The notes: a model not told the origin generated them from the letters alone. DNA of 64,000 bases from Cereibacter sphaeroides (GCA_003243455.1 QFQS01000007.1:1-64000); one strand, 5' to 3'. Shown: positions 1 to 8,717, counted from the stretch's first letter. Translations and numbers: made by a program.

Positions 1-54
1 CGCCGTCGCAAACAGCCCGACACCGGCAAACGCACCCACCTCACGCGTCATCAT
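1..54 (-). CDS. GtrA-family membrane protein, N-terminus only
   Basis: Only the first 18 codons lie in the window, reading MMTREVGAFAGVGLFATA, which resembles the start of GtrA-family four-helix membrane proteins. These are thought to help flip polyprenyl-phosphate sugars. The ATG overlaps the TGA of the preceding methyltransferase (TGATG), and a GtrB-like glycosyltransferase lies two genes upstream, which is the usual partner. The family call rests on a short hydrophobic start plus context, so it is tentative. Confidence 0.5.
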   Translation of the reverse strand, partial: MMTREVGAFAGVGLFATA

Positions 55-788
55 CACGCGGAACTCTTGACCATCACGGCGCAGACCGACAGGCCTACAG
101 GCATCGGCAGGCGGCCGACAAGGTGCTGCTCCAGCGAGAACACGCGGTAAAGCGCGCCGTTCAGCCAGGACGGCGGCATGGTGTCATCGGGCGCATCGCT
201 GCGCAGGATTGCCTTCGCCGCACGCAGCATCATGGCCACGGGCAGAAGCAGCGTATTGAAGTAGAACGAACTTTCGACCCGCAGCCCCGCAGCCTCTGCC
301 GCCTCGGTAAGCGAGCGGCGCGTATAGCGGCGGAAGTGGTGGTGGCGGCGATCATGCGCCGACCAGAGCCAGGGAAAGGCGGGAACCGAGACGACGAGCC
401 GCCCGTCGCGGCCAAGCCGTTCGCCCAATGCGCGCAGCGTCTCTACATCCGCCTCGATATGTTCCAGCACGTCGAACAGCCCGATCACGTCATAGGTCTG
501 CCCGGCATAAGGAATCTGGTCGGGCAGGGCGCCGAAAGGCACCTCCATTCCGGCCTTCTCAGCCGCCCTCGCGCGCGCCGCCTCGTCGAATTCAAAGGCA
601 TGCACATCGCCCAGTGAGCGCAGCATCGCAAGATTGCCGCCGGTGCCGCAACCGGCCTCGAGCAGCCTCGCCCTTGCCGGCATCCGGCCCAGCCGGGTGA
701 TCGTCTGTTTCAGGATGTCGCGGCGGGCGGCGAACCACCAGTGCTTCGCCTCCTGCTCGTCCATCCGGTCATAAACCAGCCTGTCCAT
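54..788 (-). CDS. class I SAM-dependent methyltransferase
   Basis: This is a 244-residue protein with a Rossmann-type SAM site. Motif I is LLEAGCGTGG (about residues 42-51) and a later DVIGLFDVLEHIEAD segment matches the motif II/post-motif region of Methyltransf_11/23 enzymes. The N-terminal HWWF (16-19) is typical of methyltransferases found beside glycosyltransferases. The ATG overlaps the stop of the upstream glycosyltransferase (TGATG), and the stop overlaps the start of the GtrA gene, so the three are probably co-translated. Its substrate is unknown. A glycan or lipid-linked sugar is an inference from the neighbours. It appears to be full length and cytosolic. Confidence 0.85.
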   Translation of the reverse strand: MDRLVYDRMDEQEAKHWWFAARRDILKQTITRLGRMPARARLLEAGCGTGGNLAMLRSLGDVHAFEFDEAARARAAEKAGMEVPFGALPDQIPYAGQTYDVIGLFDVLEHIEADVETLRALGERLGRDGRLVVSVPAFPWLWSAHDRRHHHFRRYTRRSLTEAAEAAGLRVESSFYFNTLLLPVAMMLRAAKAILRSDAPDDTMPPSWLNGALYRVFSLEQHLVGRLPMPVGLSVCAVMVKSSA

Positions 789-1789
789 CAGTTCGCTTCC
801 TCGCCTGCATGAACCGATCGCACCACGTAAAGCGGGCGGGCGCGTACCTCGGTAAAGATCCGTCCTATGTATTCGCCCAGGATGCCGATCGCCGTCAGGT
901 TAAGCCCGCCGAACAGCAGGATAAGGATCACCGTCGAGGCATAGCCGGGCGTGTCGATGCCAGTCAGCAGCGTCATTGCGAAAATGAAGATCGCATAGGC
1001 AAAAGCCAGAAGCGCCACGATGCTGCCGAGGTAGCTCCAGACCCGAAGCGGCTTGGTCGAGGACGAAAGGATGCCATCCAGCGCAAAGTTCCACAGCCGC
1101 CAATAGGTCCAGGCGGTATTGCCAGAGGTTCTGGCGGCGCGGATGAAGGTCACCTCGTCGGTCTGGAAACCCACCCAGTTGAACAGCGCCTTGTTGAAAC
1201 GCGCCCGCTCTCCCATCGTGCACAGGATGTCGACGACCTGGCGGTCAAGCAGGCGGAAATCACCCACGTTCGCCGGAATGGGATGGTCGGCCAGCAGGTT
1301 GAACAGCCAGTAGAAGCCTTGCGCCGATTTGCGTTTCAGCCAGCCGTCGCTGCTGCGATCGACCCGGCGGGCGTTCACCACCTTGGCCCCGGCGCGCCAT
1401 TTGGCAACCATCTCGGGGATGACGGCGGGATCGTCCTGCAGGTCCACATCCACCGGGATCACGGCATTGCCCTTGGCATGGCTCAGCCCGGCGCAAAGCG
1501 CGGCATCCTTGCCGAAATTGCGCGACAGGTTGATCAGGCGCAGCGTGCTGTCGGTGCGCATCAGGCTGCGCACAACGAATTCCGTGGCATCGGTGCTGCC
1601 GTCGTTGACGAAGATGATCTCAAGATCCAGATCGCCCGACAGGCCTTCAAGCTCTGTCCGCAGCCGTTGCAGGAACAGGGGAATGGCAGCCTGCTCGTTC
1701 AGGACGGGAACGACGATTGACAGCAGTATCTTTTCGGCGCCTGCCTTGCCCATCGGACCGGGCGGGGTGCGCTTAAGTCTAGTGGCCAT
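788..1789 (-). CDS. GtrB/DPM1-like family 2 glycosyltransferase
   Basis: This 333-residue protein carries the GT-A motifs IVVPVLNE (about 25-32), NDGSTD (62-67) and DVDLQDDP (114-121, the metal and nucleotide-sugar DxD region). Two C-terminal hydrophobic helices (about 250-275 and 280-300) are the anchor of bactoprenol glucosyltransferases. Such enzymes move a sugar from UDP- or GDP-sugar to polyprenyl phosphate at the cytoplasmic face. It is the first gene of a tight cluster with the methyltransferase and GtrA, which fits modification of a surface glycan. The start ATG has a TTGGAAG-type ribosome site. The exact sugar cannot be read from the sequence. Confidence 0.88.
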   Translation of the reverse strand: MATRLKRTPPGPMGKAGAEKILLSIVVPVLNEQAAIPLFLQRLRTELEGLSGDLDLEIIFVNDGSTDATEFVVRSLMRTDSTLRLINLSRNFGKDAALCAGLSHAKGNAVIPVDVDLQDDPAVIPEMVAKWRAGAKVVNARRVDRSSDGWLKRKSAQGFYWLFNLLADHPIPANVGDFRLLDRQVVDILCTMGERARFNKALFNWVGFQTDEVTFIRAARTSGNTAWTYWRLWNFALDGILSSSTKPLRVWSYLGSIVALLAFAYAIFIFAMTLLTGIDTPGYASTVILILLFGGLNLTAIGILGEYIGRIFTEVRARPLYVVRSVHAGEEAN

Positions 1790-1946
1790 CTTCCAAGCCC
1801 CGGCGTATCGCGGCAGATGCCCCCATGGCGTCCGACGACCGCTGGCTTGGTGCTACCCCTTGAGTCTGGCCAAACTGGGGCGAAGGTTTGTCGTTGGGAC
1901 GGAAACAGTGGTTTGAAACCGCGAGATTTTCCGCAGTCGATGGCCG

Positions 1947-2258
1947 TTATTCGACAGGCGGCGTTGCCGATTTAGCCTTCCGGGCTCGGCCCGGCTGCTT
2001 GGTATTTCCGTCTGGGCGTTCGTTCGGATCCTTCCTGCTCCGCCCTGCCGGGTCTATTTGTTGTTGACGCTGGTCGATCACATTCTGCTCGGGCTGCCGC
2101 AGGTCGCCTACCGCACTCTCGTCTCCATTGACGGCGTCTGGCGTCTCGACCTCCCGCGATGCCTTTTGCCAATGGTCATGGCTTCGGTCATCGGGGCGAC
2201 CCTCCTCTTCCCAGATCTGGTAGGCGCGTTCACGGATACGGCGTTCACGTTCGTCCAT
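1947..2258 (-). CDS. DUF2934 domain protein
   Basis: This is a small hydrophilic protein of 103 residues. The first 35 residues (MDERERRIRERAYQIWEEEG, then RPDDRSHDHWQKA) match the DUF2934 pattern of a short Arg/Glu helix followed by W-E-x-E-G-R-P and a His-Trp. The rest is polar, low in complexity and rich in Gln, Pro and Asp, probably disordered. The ATG at 2258 is chosen because an excellent AGGAGGGG ribosome site sits 5 to 6 bases upstream. A longer in-frame extension exists but would run through the neighbouring gene. No function is known for the family. Confidence 0.8.
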   Translation of the reverse strand: MDERERRIRERAYQIWEEEGRPDDRSHDHWQKASREVETPDAVNGDESAVGDLRQPEQNVIDQRQQQIDPAGRSRKDPNERPDGNTKQPGRARKAKSATPPVE

Positions 2259-2317
2259 TTCACCCCTCCTTTTCGCGGTGTGCAAAGCACAACGCGGATC
2301 GGGACCGAAATGTTTCC

Positions 2318-3022
2318 CTACACCACCTGGATCACATCCTTGCCCACGGCCAGCACATAGCCCCGGCGGGCGATGTTCTTGACCAGCAATTCGCTGACCA
2401 TCTGGTTGCCCAACGCATCGCGCAACCGCTTGATGCGGGTGGCGCCGGCCGCCTCTTCGCAATCCGCCTCGCTGCGGCCAGATATGACGGCCTCGATCGC
2501 TGCGCCGCTCAGCACTTCATCGTCCATCCGCGCCTCGGCCAGAACGCTCAGCGTCTCGATGGCGGCTTCGGTCAGGCTGAACTCCATGTCGTTGATATAG
2601 ACCGACCGGCTTTCCCGCGCGATAAGCAGGGATGACACCTGGATGCCGGACCGCTGGATCGCCGAAATGCGGCGGTTCAGCGCGATGATCGTCACCAGAA
2701 ACACCAGGGCGGCAATCAGCAGCGCTGTGGCAAAGACCAGGAGTACGAAGATCACCACGCGGTAGCTTTGCAGCACCTCGGAAAAGGACGTGCCCGACTG
2801 TGCCAGAATCTCAAGAAGTCGAATCTCGGCACCCGTGCGCAGGTTGTTGTTTTCGACAAAGATCCGCTCGACTCGGGCGTTAAATGCATTTGCGTCGGGC
2901 AGGTTCACGAACAGGAACACCGCCGCCGCCAGCAAAATGGCGACGATGGCCGCGATCCCGCCCGCGACGACCCGGTTGCCAGCCTTCAGCGGATCAGTAG
3001 CGGAGGAAGAAGTCTCCGGCAC
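2318..3022 (-). CDS. two-TM membrane protein with C-terminal OmpR-type winged helix
   Basis: The protein has about 234 residues from a GTG at 3022, which has AAGGA six bases upstream. A TTG six codons earlier is also possible. Two strong hydrophobic segments (about residues 20-43 and 87-113) flank a polar loop of about 45 residues. The C-terminal 100 residues then resemble an OmpR/PhoB winged helix: FSLTEAAIETLSVLAEA (helix 1), TRIKRLRDALG (recognition helix region) and LLVKNIARRGYVLAV (wing hairpin). With both termini inside, the DNA-binding domain is cytoplasmic and the loop periplasmic. This reverses the ToxR/CadC order. The gene start overlaps the end of the small secreted protein by about 29 bases. 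Targets are unknown. Confidence 0.8.
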   Translation of the reverse strand: MPETSSSATDPLKAGNRVVAGGIAAIVAILLAAAVFLFVNLPDANAFNARVERIFVENNNLRTGAEIRLLEILAQSGTSFSEVLQSYRVVIFVLLVFATALLIAALVFLVTIIALNRRISAIQRSGIQVSSLLIARESRSVYINDMEFSLTEAAIETLSVLAEARMDDEVLSGAAIEAVISGRSEADCEEAAGATRIKRLRDALGNQMVSELLVKNIARRGYVLAVGKDVIQVV

Positions 3023-3281
3023 TCGCTTTCCTTTCCTCAAGCCCTTCAGGGCCGAACAGTGACATAACCGTCAGCAAGGTCCATCCCGCGGCGGCAAGCC
3101 GGGGTGCCAACACCGAAGCGGCGGCCTGGGTGTTGCCACAACCGCTGTCAGGTATTTCGGCCACGCCATAGGCCAGACGCAGGGGCTGGTCCTGCTTTGC
3201 TTTGTAATCGGCATAGCAGCTGGCCTGGGCGGGCAGGGCATAGGTCAGGGCGATCAGGGCAAGCGCAAGGCGGGCGATCAT
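2994..3281 (-). CDS. small secreted protein of unknown function
   Basis: This 95-residue protein has a clear Sec signal peptide (MIARLALALIALTYALPAQA, cleavage before SCYADY). The mature part has two cysteines (C22 and C48), able to form a disulfide, and ends in GDFFLRY. The ATG at 3281 has a GGAGG site four to five bases upstream. It precedes and overlaps the membrane winged-helix gene, so the two are probably one transcript. I do not recognise a characterised family. A periplasmic accessory or ligand for the downstream membrane regulator is possible but purely contextual. Confidence 0.72.
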   Translation of the reverse strand: MIARLALALIALTYALPAQASCYADYKAKQDQPLRLAYGVAEIPDSGCGNTQAAASVLAPRLAAAGWTLLTVMSLFGPEGLEERKASAGDFFLRY

Positions 3282-3296
3282 GGGGCCTCCGGAAAC

Positions 3297-3338
3297 TGAC
3301 GTCATGTTTGCGCGGAACCGCGCTGTCATTCAATGACA
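3297..3338. promoter_or_regulatory. cluster of three perfect inverted repeats between divergent genes
   Basis: In 42 bases there are three perfect palindromic elements: TGACGTCA (3297-3304), GCGCGG-AA-CCGCGC (3310-3323) and TGTCATT-C-AATGACA (3324-3338). The first and third share TGAC/GTCA half-sites and their centres lie about 30 bases apart, close to three helical turns. They sit between the minus-strand secreted/winged-helix pair and the plus-strand secreted protein, where an operator would be expected. No regulator is assigned. Confidence 0.45.
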
Positions 3339-3483
3339 ACCGCCCTGCGGGTGGGCTGCTATCGGATAACAAACCGCCGATATTGCCTGTCCGATGGGGT
3401 CGGACCCAGCTTTGGGACATCGGACCGCAACGCCATGCCGATGCGACCCGGAAGCCATACCGGACCCATACAGGAGCCATACG

Positions 3484-4002
3484 ATGTCCATACTTCGATC
3501 CCGCCTTGCCAGCGCCGTCACTGCCGGGGCGGTCACGCTTGCCGCGATCACCTCCGGCACCGGTCCCGCCCTTGCGAAAGACAGCGACAAGGACGTCCTT
3601 CGCGCCATCGCAGGGATCGCCGCCATCGCGGCGATTGCGGGCGTGATCAATCAGAACAACGTCCGCAACCAGAATGCCCAACCACTGACGGGCTATTCCC
3701 CGCCGCCGCAACAACCGCTGGCGTTGCAGAACTATGTGACCCAGCCCGGCTTTTATCCGGCGGAACCCAAGCCCCGCCACAACCGCCGTGGCCCGCGCCT
3801 GCCCGATACCTGCGCGATGGAGGTCGGCAACGGTCGCTACCCCACCGTCTACTATGCCGAGGAATGCCTGCAGCGCGCAGGCGTAGGCTACGGGCTGCCG
3901 CAATATTGCGCCGAACAGGTGCGTGGCGGCGGCTACTGGGGCCGCGTGTTCGAAGGCGAATGCCTGCGCGATGCCGGCTATCGCAGCGAACGCTGGCGCT
4001 GA
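3484..4002 (+). CDS. secreted four-cysteine protein, unknown function
   Basis: The protein has 172 residues. A long signal peptide (about residues 1-31, ending near GPALAKD) is followed by a hydrophobic Ala/Ile stretch (DVLRAIAGIAAIAAIAGVI), a Gln/Asn/Pro-rich linker with PPPQQP, and a C-terminal domain of about 65 residues with four cysteines in the contexts DTCAM, EECLQ, QYCAE and GECLR. Even spacing of Cys and aromatic residues suggests two disulfides in the periplasm. The ATG at 3484 has AGGAG about nine bases upstream. A rho-independent terminator follows. I do not recognise a named family. Confidence 0.75.
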   Translation: MSILRSRLASAVTAGAVTLAAITSGTGPALAKDSDKDVLRAIAGIAAIAAIAGVINQNNVRNQNAQPLTGYSPPPQQPLALQNYVTQPGFYPAEPKPRHNRRGPRLPDTCAMEVGNGRYPTVYYAEECLQRAGVGYGLPQYCAEQVRGGGYWGRVFEGECLRDAGYRSERWR

Positions 4003-4044
4003 ATTCGGTTCACGGCCTTCATGTTCCCAAGGGCCGTGTGGGGC

Positions 4045-4078
4045 GGGCGGACGAGCAGCGTCCGCCCCTTTTCTTTTG
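4045..4078 (+). terminator. rho-independent terminator
   Basis: A 9-bp perfect stem GGGCGGACG / CGTCCGCCC (4045-4053 and 4059-4067) with a 5-base loop is followed by CTTTTCTTTT. It ends the secreted-protein transcript and separates it from rnhB. Confidence 0.85.
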
Positions 4079-4103
4079 GTGCGGGATGGGATCATCCTGC
4101 GCC

Positions 4104-4736
4104 ATGGATTTTCCTGATTTCGAGTTTGAACGCCTTGCCGCAGCCGCTGGCGCATCCGTCATCGTCGGTGTCGACGAGGTGGGTCGCGGCCCATTGGCCG
4201 GGCCGGTGACCGCCGCCGCCGTAAGGCTGCATCTGGATCGCATCCCTGTCGGTCTGAACGATTCCAAGCAACTTGACCGCATGCGCCGCGAAGAACTGTG
4301 CGAGATCATCTTGACCACCGCCGAGGTCGGCATCGGACACGCCTCTGTCGAAGAGATCGACGCGATCAACATCCTTCGCGCCAGCCATCTGGCCATGTGC
4401 CGTGCCATCGCGGCCCTGCCCTGTGCCGCAGATCACGTGCTGATCGACGGCAACATGATTCCGCGCGACCTGACGATCCGGGCCGAGGCGATCATCGGCG
4501 GCGATGCCCGCTGCCTGTCGATTGCCGCCGCATCAATCGTGGCCAAGGTGACGCGGGATCGGATGATGGTGGATTTGGCGCAACAGCACCCCGGCTACGG
4601 CTGGGAAAGGAACGCCGGATACCCGACACGGGAACATGTCGAAGCATTGGAAAAATTCGGTGTCACCCCAGCGCATAGGCGGTCCTTCAAACCTGTCCAC
4701 AACATCTTGTATCAAGCGGTTTCAGTAACCTCTTGA
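4104..4736 (+). CDS. rnhB: ribonuclease HII
   Basis: RNase HII cuts the RNA strand of RNA-DNA hybrids and removes misincorporated ribonucleotides. The 210-residue product has the family signature GVDEVGRGPLAGPV near the N-terminus (first acidic pair D-E), NDSKQLD, the second acidic site in VLIDGN, and IAAASIVAKVTRD. The final NAGYPTREH...HRRSFKPV segment is the usual C-terminal block. The ATG at 4104 is chosen because it follows the upstream terminator and gives normal length. Another in-frame ATG at 4086 is possible, and neither has a clear ribosome site. ccrM follows 83 bases later, a pairing seen in other alphaproteobacteria. Confidence 0.95.
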   Translation: MDFPDFEFERLAAAAGASVIVGVDEVGRGPLAGPVTAAAVRLHLDRIPVGLNDSKQLDRMRREELCEIILTTAEVGIGHASVEEIDAINILRASHLAMCRAIAALPCAADHVLIDGNMIPRDLTIRAEAIIGGDARCLSIAAASIVAKVTRDRMMVDLAQQHPGYGWERNAGYPTREHVEALEKFGVTPAHRRSFKPVHNILYQAVSVTS

Positions 4737-4773
4737 TTCAAAAAAGAATTTGACGGCGAATCGGTGATGACTC
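4735..4773 (+). promoter_or_regulatory. three GANTC methylation sites in the ccrM promoter region
   Basis: GATTC (4735-4739), GAATC (4758-4762) and GACTC (4769-4773) all match GANTC, the recognition site of the enzyme encoded immediately downstream. The last two straddle a plausible sigma70 spacer that starts with TTGACG at 4750-4755. In Caulobacter two GANTC sites in the ccrM leader couple its transcription to methylation state. A similar feedback is inferred here. Confidence 0.55.
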
Positions 4774-4801
4774 ATCCTGCTTGCAACAAAACGGCACATG
4801 A

Positions 4802-5935
<1,134 letters not shown>

Positions 5936-5996
5936 TCCAAGTCCCGCAACAGAGTTACCGCCCGCGCGCTTCGCTCACACCCGAGGCGCGCGTCCT

Positions 5997-6033
5997 GACC
6001 CGTCATGCCCAAAGCATGACGGGTCTCTTTTTT
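5997..6033 (+). terminator. rho-independent terminator after ccrM
   Basis: A perfect 12-bp stem GACCCGTCATGC / GCATGACGGGTC (5997-6008 and 6014-6025) with loop CCAAA is followed by TCTTTTTT. It is one of the strongest terminators in the window and isolates ccrM from the channel gene. Confidence 0.93.
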
Positions 6034-6047
6034 GTCAGGAGGTCGCA

Positions 6048-6416
6048 ATGAAGCCTGTTGATAGTGCCGTTAGTATCGCATCCGTCTATGTCGAATTGTT
6101 CCGCGCCATCAGCGTCGCGATGCGCACGCCACGTGTCGTGGCCGCGCTGACGATCTCTGCCGGGATCGTCTCGTTCAGCGCGATCGTCTACATGATCCTT
6201 GAAGGCTGGAGCCTTCTGGACGCCATCTATTTCTGTTTCGTCACCATGTCGACCGTCGGCTATGGCGATTTCGCGCCGCATACGGCGCTGGGCAAGATCT
6301 TCACCATCTTCTACCTGCTGATCGGCATTGGCACCTTCGTGCTGACGGTCTCGGCAATCGCCGAAGCAATCGTCGCCGAATACAAGGCGATCAAGCAGGG
6401 CGAGGACGCATCCTAA
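6048..6416 (+). CDS. two-TM potassium channel family protein
   Basis: This 122-residue inner-membrane protein has two hydrophobic helices (about 33-52 and 84-108) around a pore loop with the K+ selectivity filter STVGYGDFAP. That is the minimal KcsA-like ion_trans_2 architecture. There is no RCK/TrkA-N domain, so gating must depend on voltage, pH or a separate partner. A strong AGGAGGT ribosome site precedes the ATG. Its TAA overlaps the stop of the convergent AlkB gene (shared CTAA). Tetramer formation is expected from the family. Confidence 0.88.
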   Translation: MKPVDSAVSIASVYVELFRAISVAMRTPRVVAALTISAGIVSFSAIVYMILEGWSLLDAIYFCFVTMSTVGYGDFAPHTALGKIFTIFYLLIGIGTFVLTVSAIAEAIVAEYKAIKQGEDAS

Positions 6417-7552
6417 CGATCCTGCGGCGCGGGGTTCAACGCCTTGTTGTAGGGCAGCCAATCCGTAATGTCGGGGTAGTGCCGCTTGCGCCAGGCCCGC
6501 ACGCGCGGGTTCATCACCCGACGCCAGAACGGCGGGATCATTGCGATCATGGTCATCACCGGATAGCCGAAGGGCAATTGCGGCGCCTCATCCTCGGCAT
6601 AGGTCTGTAAAAGCGGAAAGCGCCGGTCGGGCTTGTAGTGGTGGTCGGAATGGCGCTGCAGATTGATCAGCAGCCAGTTCGACGCGCGATAGTCCGAATT
6701 CCAGCTATGGCGCGGCAGGACATGCTCATAGCGCCCATTGCCCAGATGCCGACGCGTCAGGCCGTAGTGCTCGATGTAGTTCACAAGCTCCAGCTGCCAG
6801 ATGGCGACGAAGGCCTGCCAGACAAACAGCGCAAGCCCGCTCCAGCCGCCGAGGGCTAGTGCCAGCAACAGGAACCCGATCTGAAGGGCGGCATAGCGCC
6901 AGAACGGGTTTGACCGATGCCATGCCGACAAACCGCGCCGGGCCAGCATCGCCTTCTCGGCACGGAAGGATGACCGCGCCGACTGGCGCAGCACGCGCGG
7001 GAAGAAGCGGTGAAAGCCCTCGTTGTAGCGCGCCGTCACCGGATCGCGCGGCGTGCCGACATGCAGGTGATGGACGCGCAGATGCTCGGACCGGAAATGC
7101 GAATATAGAACCGAGGCCAGCAGCAGATCGCCCAGCCAGCGTTCGACCTTCGGCTTCTGGTGCATCAGCTCATGGGCATAGTTGATGCCGATGGTGCCCG
7201 AGATCACGCCCATGCCGAAGAACAGCCAGATCCGCTCGGAGGTATCCAGATGCCCGGCGCGCGGCACATACCACAACAACCAGACCAGCAGCGCGAACTG
7301 CACCGGAAACCAGATCAGCGTCACCAGCCGATACCAAAATAGCGCGCTCTCGGGCGTCCCCGGCTCGGCGTTCGAAGGATCAGGGCCCTCAATCGCGTCA
7401 AGCACTGTGAACATGCCCCAGGAACACAGTGGCACCAGCGCAATCGTCCAGCCGCCATGCAGCGCGGCCAGAATCGCGATCGGCACCAACCCCAGCGACA
7501 GCCAGAAGGGCAGAACGCGCGGCAGGCTCGAAGGCTGTGTCAGAGTCGTCAT
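6413..7552 (-). CDS. AlkB-like alkane/fatty-acid monooxygenase (membrane diiron)
   Basis: This 379-residue integral membrane protein has about six hydrophobic helices. It carries the histidine boxes of non-haem diiron hydroxylases: HELMH (HxxxH), HLRVHH (HxxxHH) and LQRHSDHH (HxxHH), plus the NYIEHYG element specific to alkane 1-monooxygenases. The expected reaction is terminal hydroxylation of medium-chain alkanes or related compounds with electrons from rubredoxin and its reductase, neither of which is nearby. The start ATG has AAGGTG upstream. It is transcribed alone, between mutY and the K+ channel. The substrate is not certain. Xylene-type and fatty-acid hydroxylases share the boxes. Confidence 0.88.
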   Translation of the reverse strand: MTTLTQPSSLPRVLPFWLSLGLVPIAILAALHGGWTIALVPLCSWGMFTVLDAIEGPDPSNAEPGTPESALFWYRLVTLIWFPVQFALLVWLLWYVPRAGHLDTSERIWLFFGMGVISGTIGINYAHELMHQKPKVERWLGDLLLASVLYSHFRSEHLRVHHLHVGTPRDPVTARYNEGFHRFFPRVLRQSARSSFRAEKAMLARRGLSAWHRSNPFWRYAALQIGFLLLALALGGWSGLALFVWQAFVAIWQLELVNYIEHYGLTRRHLGNGRYEHVLPRHSWNSDYRASNWLLINLQRHSDHHYKPDRRFPLLQTYAEDEAPQLPFGYPVMTMIAMIPPFWRRVMNPRVRAWRKRHYPDITDWLPYNKALNPAPQDR

Positions 7553-7582
7553 GGAATCACCTTAGCCGACAATGCCCCCTGC

Positions 7583-8638
7583 TCAACGCGGGCAAAGCGC
7601 CGCTGCTGCCACGTCATAGGCTTTCCGCATCACGGTCGGCAGGTCCGAGGGGCGAAAACAGGCGTGCGACAAGAAAGCGCCGCGGCTGGCTACCGCTTCC
7701 ATCCCGATATCGGCGATCTGCACGCGCAGGCGCAGGTGGAAATGTGTGAAGGTATGCCGCACCTCCATCCCCGTATCCTGCCAGTTGGCCGCAACCGGCG
7801 CCACGCCCCCGCCGCCATCCCAGTCCGACCCCGGCCATCCAAGCATCCCGCCCAAAAGCCCCTTCGGCGCCCGCGTCTCCAAAAGCCATGCGCCATCCTC
7901 GCGCCGGGCCAGCCAGACGGTGCCAAGACGTATCGGCTTTTTCGCCTTTTCCGTCTTTCGCGGAAGCTCTGCCTGAACCCCGGCGGCCCGGGCTTTGCAA
8001 GGGTCGGTCCATGGGCAGGTCCCGCAGGCGGGTTTTCGTGGCGTGCAGATCGTCGCGCCCAGGTCCATGACGGCCTGAGCGTAATCACCTGCACGGTGTC
8101 GTGGGGTGAGCCGTGCGGCCAGACGGGTCAGTTCGGGCTTGGCGGCGGGCAGCGGGGTTTCGACCAGAAACATCCGCGCCATCACCCGCTCCACATTGCC
8201 GTCCACCACCGTTTCCGGCGCGTCATAGGCGATCGAGGCGATAGCAGAGGCGGTATAAGGGCCTATCCCCGGCAGGCTCAGCAACCCCTCGCGCATTTCG
8301 GGAAAGCGTCCACCGTGCCATTCGACAACAGCGCGCGCGCAGGCCAGCAGGTTGCGCGCACGGGCGTAGTAGCCAAGCCCGGCCCATTCGGCCATGACAT
8401 CGGCATCCTGCGCTGCCGCCAGCGCCCTGACATCCGGCCAACGTTCGGTGAAACGGCGGAAGTAGTCCCGCACAGCCGCGACGGTCGTCTGTTGCAGCAT
8501 GACTTCGGACAACCATACGCGATAGGGATCAGGCCACTGACCCGCTGCACGCTCGGCGGGACCGACGCGCCAGGGCATCACGCGGGCGTGGCGGTCGTAC
8601 CAGGCCAACAGATCGACCGCCAAATCATTGTCACGCAA
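7583..8638 (-). CDS. mutY: A/G-specific adenine glycosylase
   Basis: MutY removes adenine mispaired with 8-oxoguanine. The 351-residue protein has the catalytic Glu region SEVMLQQT (E45), helix-hairpin-helix LPGIGPYTA (122-130), catalytic Asp in VVDGNVER (D146) and the iron-sulfur loop with Cys 198, 205, 208 and 214 (C-x6-C-x2-C-x5-C). The C-terminal NUDIX-like 8-oxoG recognition domain is present (WLARREDGAWLLETRAPKG). The start is a TTG at 8638, with an upstream in-frame stop two codons before it and GAGGG eight bases upstream. It lies divergent to the DciA-like gene. Confidence 0.95.
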   Translation of the reverse strand: MRDNDLAVDLLAWYDRHARVMPWRVGPAERAAGQWPDPYRVWLSEVMLQQTTVAAVRDYFRRFTERWPDVRALAAAQDADVMAEWAGLGYYARARNLLACARAVVEWHGGRFPEMREGLLSLPGIGPYTASAIASIAYDAPETVVDGNVERVMARMFLVETPLPAAKPELTRLAARLTPRHRAGDYAQAVMDLGATICTPRKPACGTCPWTDPCKARAAGVQAELPRKTEKAKKPIRLGTVWLARREDGAWLLETRAPKGLLGGMLGWPGSDWDGGGGVAPVAANWQDTGMEVRHTFTHFHLRLRVQIADIGMEAVASRGAFLSHACFRPSDLPTVMRKAYDVAAAALCPR

Positions 8639-8717
8639 TGTTTATGCCCTCGGTTGCCATGGGACTGGCATGTGCCGCCCGCTTGTCTAGAATAGTCGCC
8701 AATATGGACAAGACCAG

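Noticed and set aside
1947..2462. Longer 171-codon form of the DUF2934 gene
   Set aside because: The extension overlaps the winged-helix gene, and the internal ATG at 2258 has a near-perfect ribosome site directly before the conserved domain.
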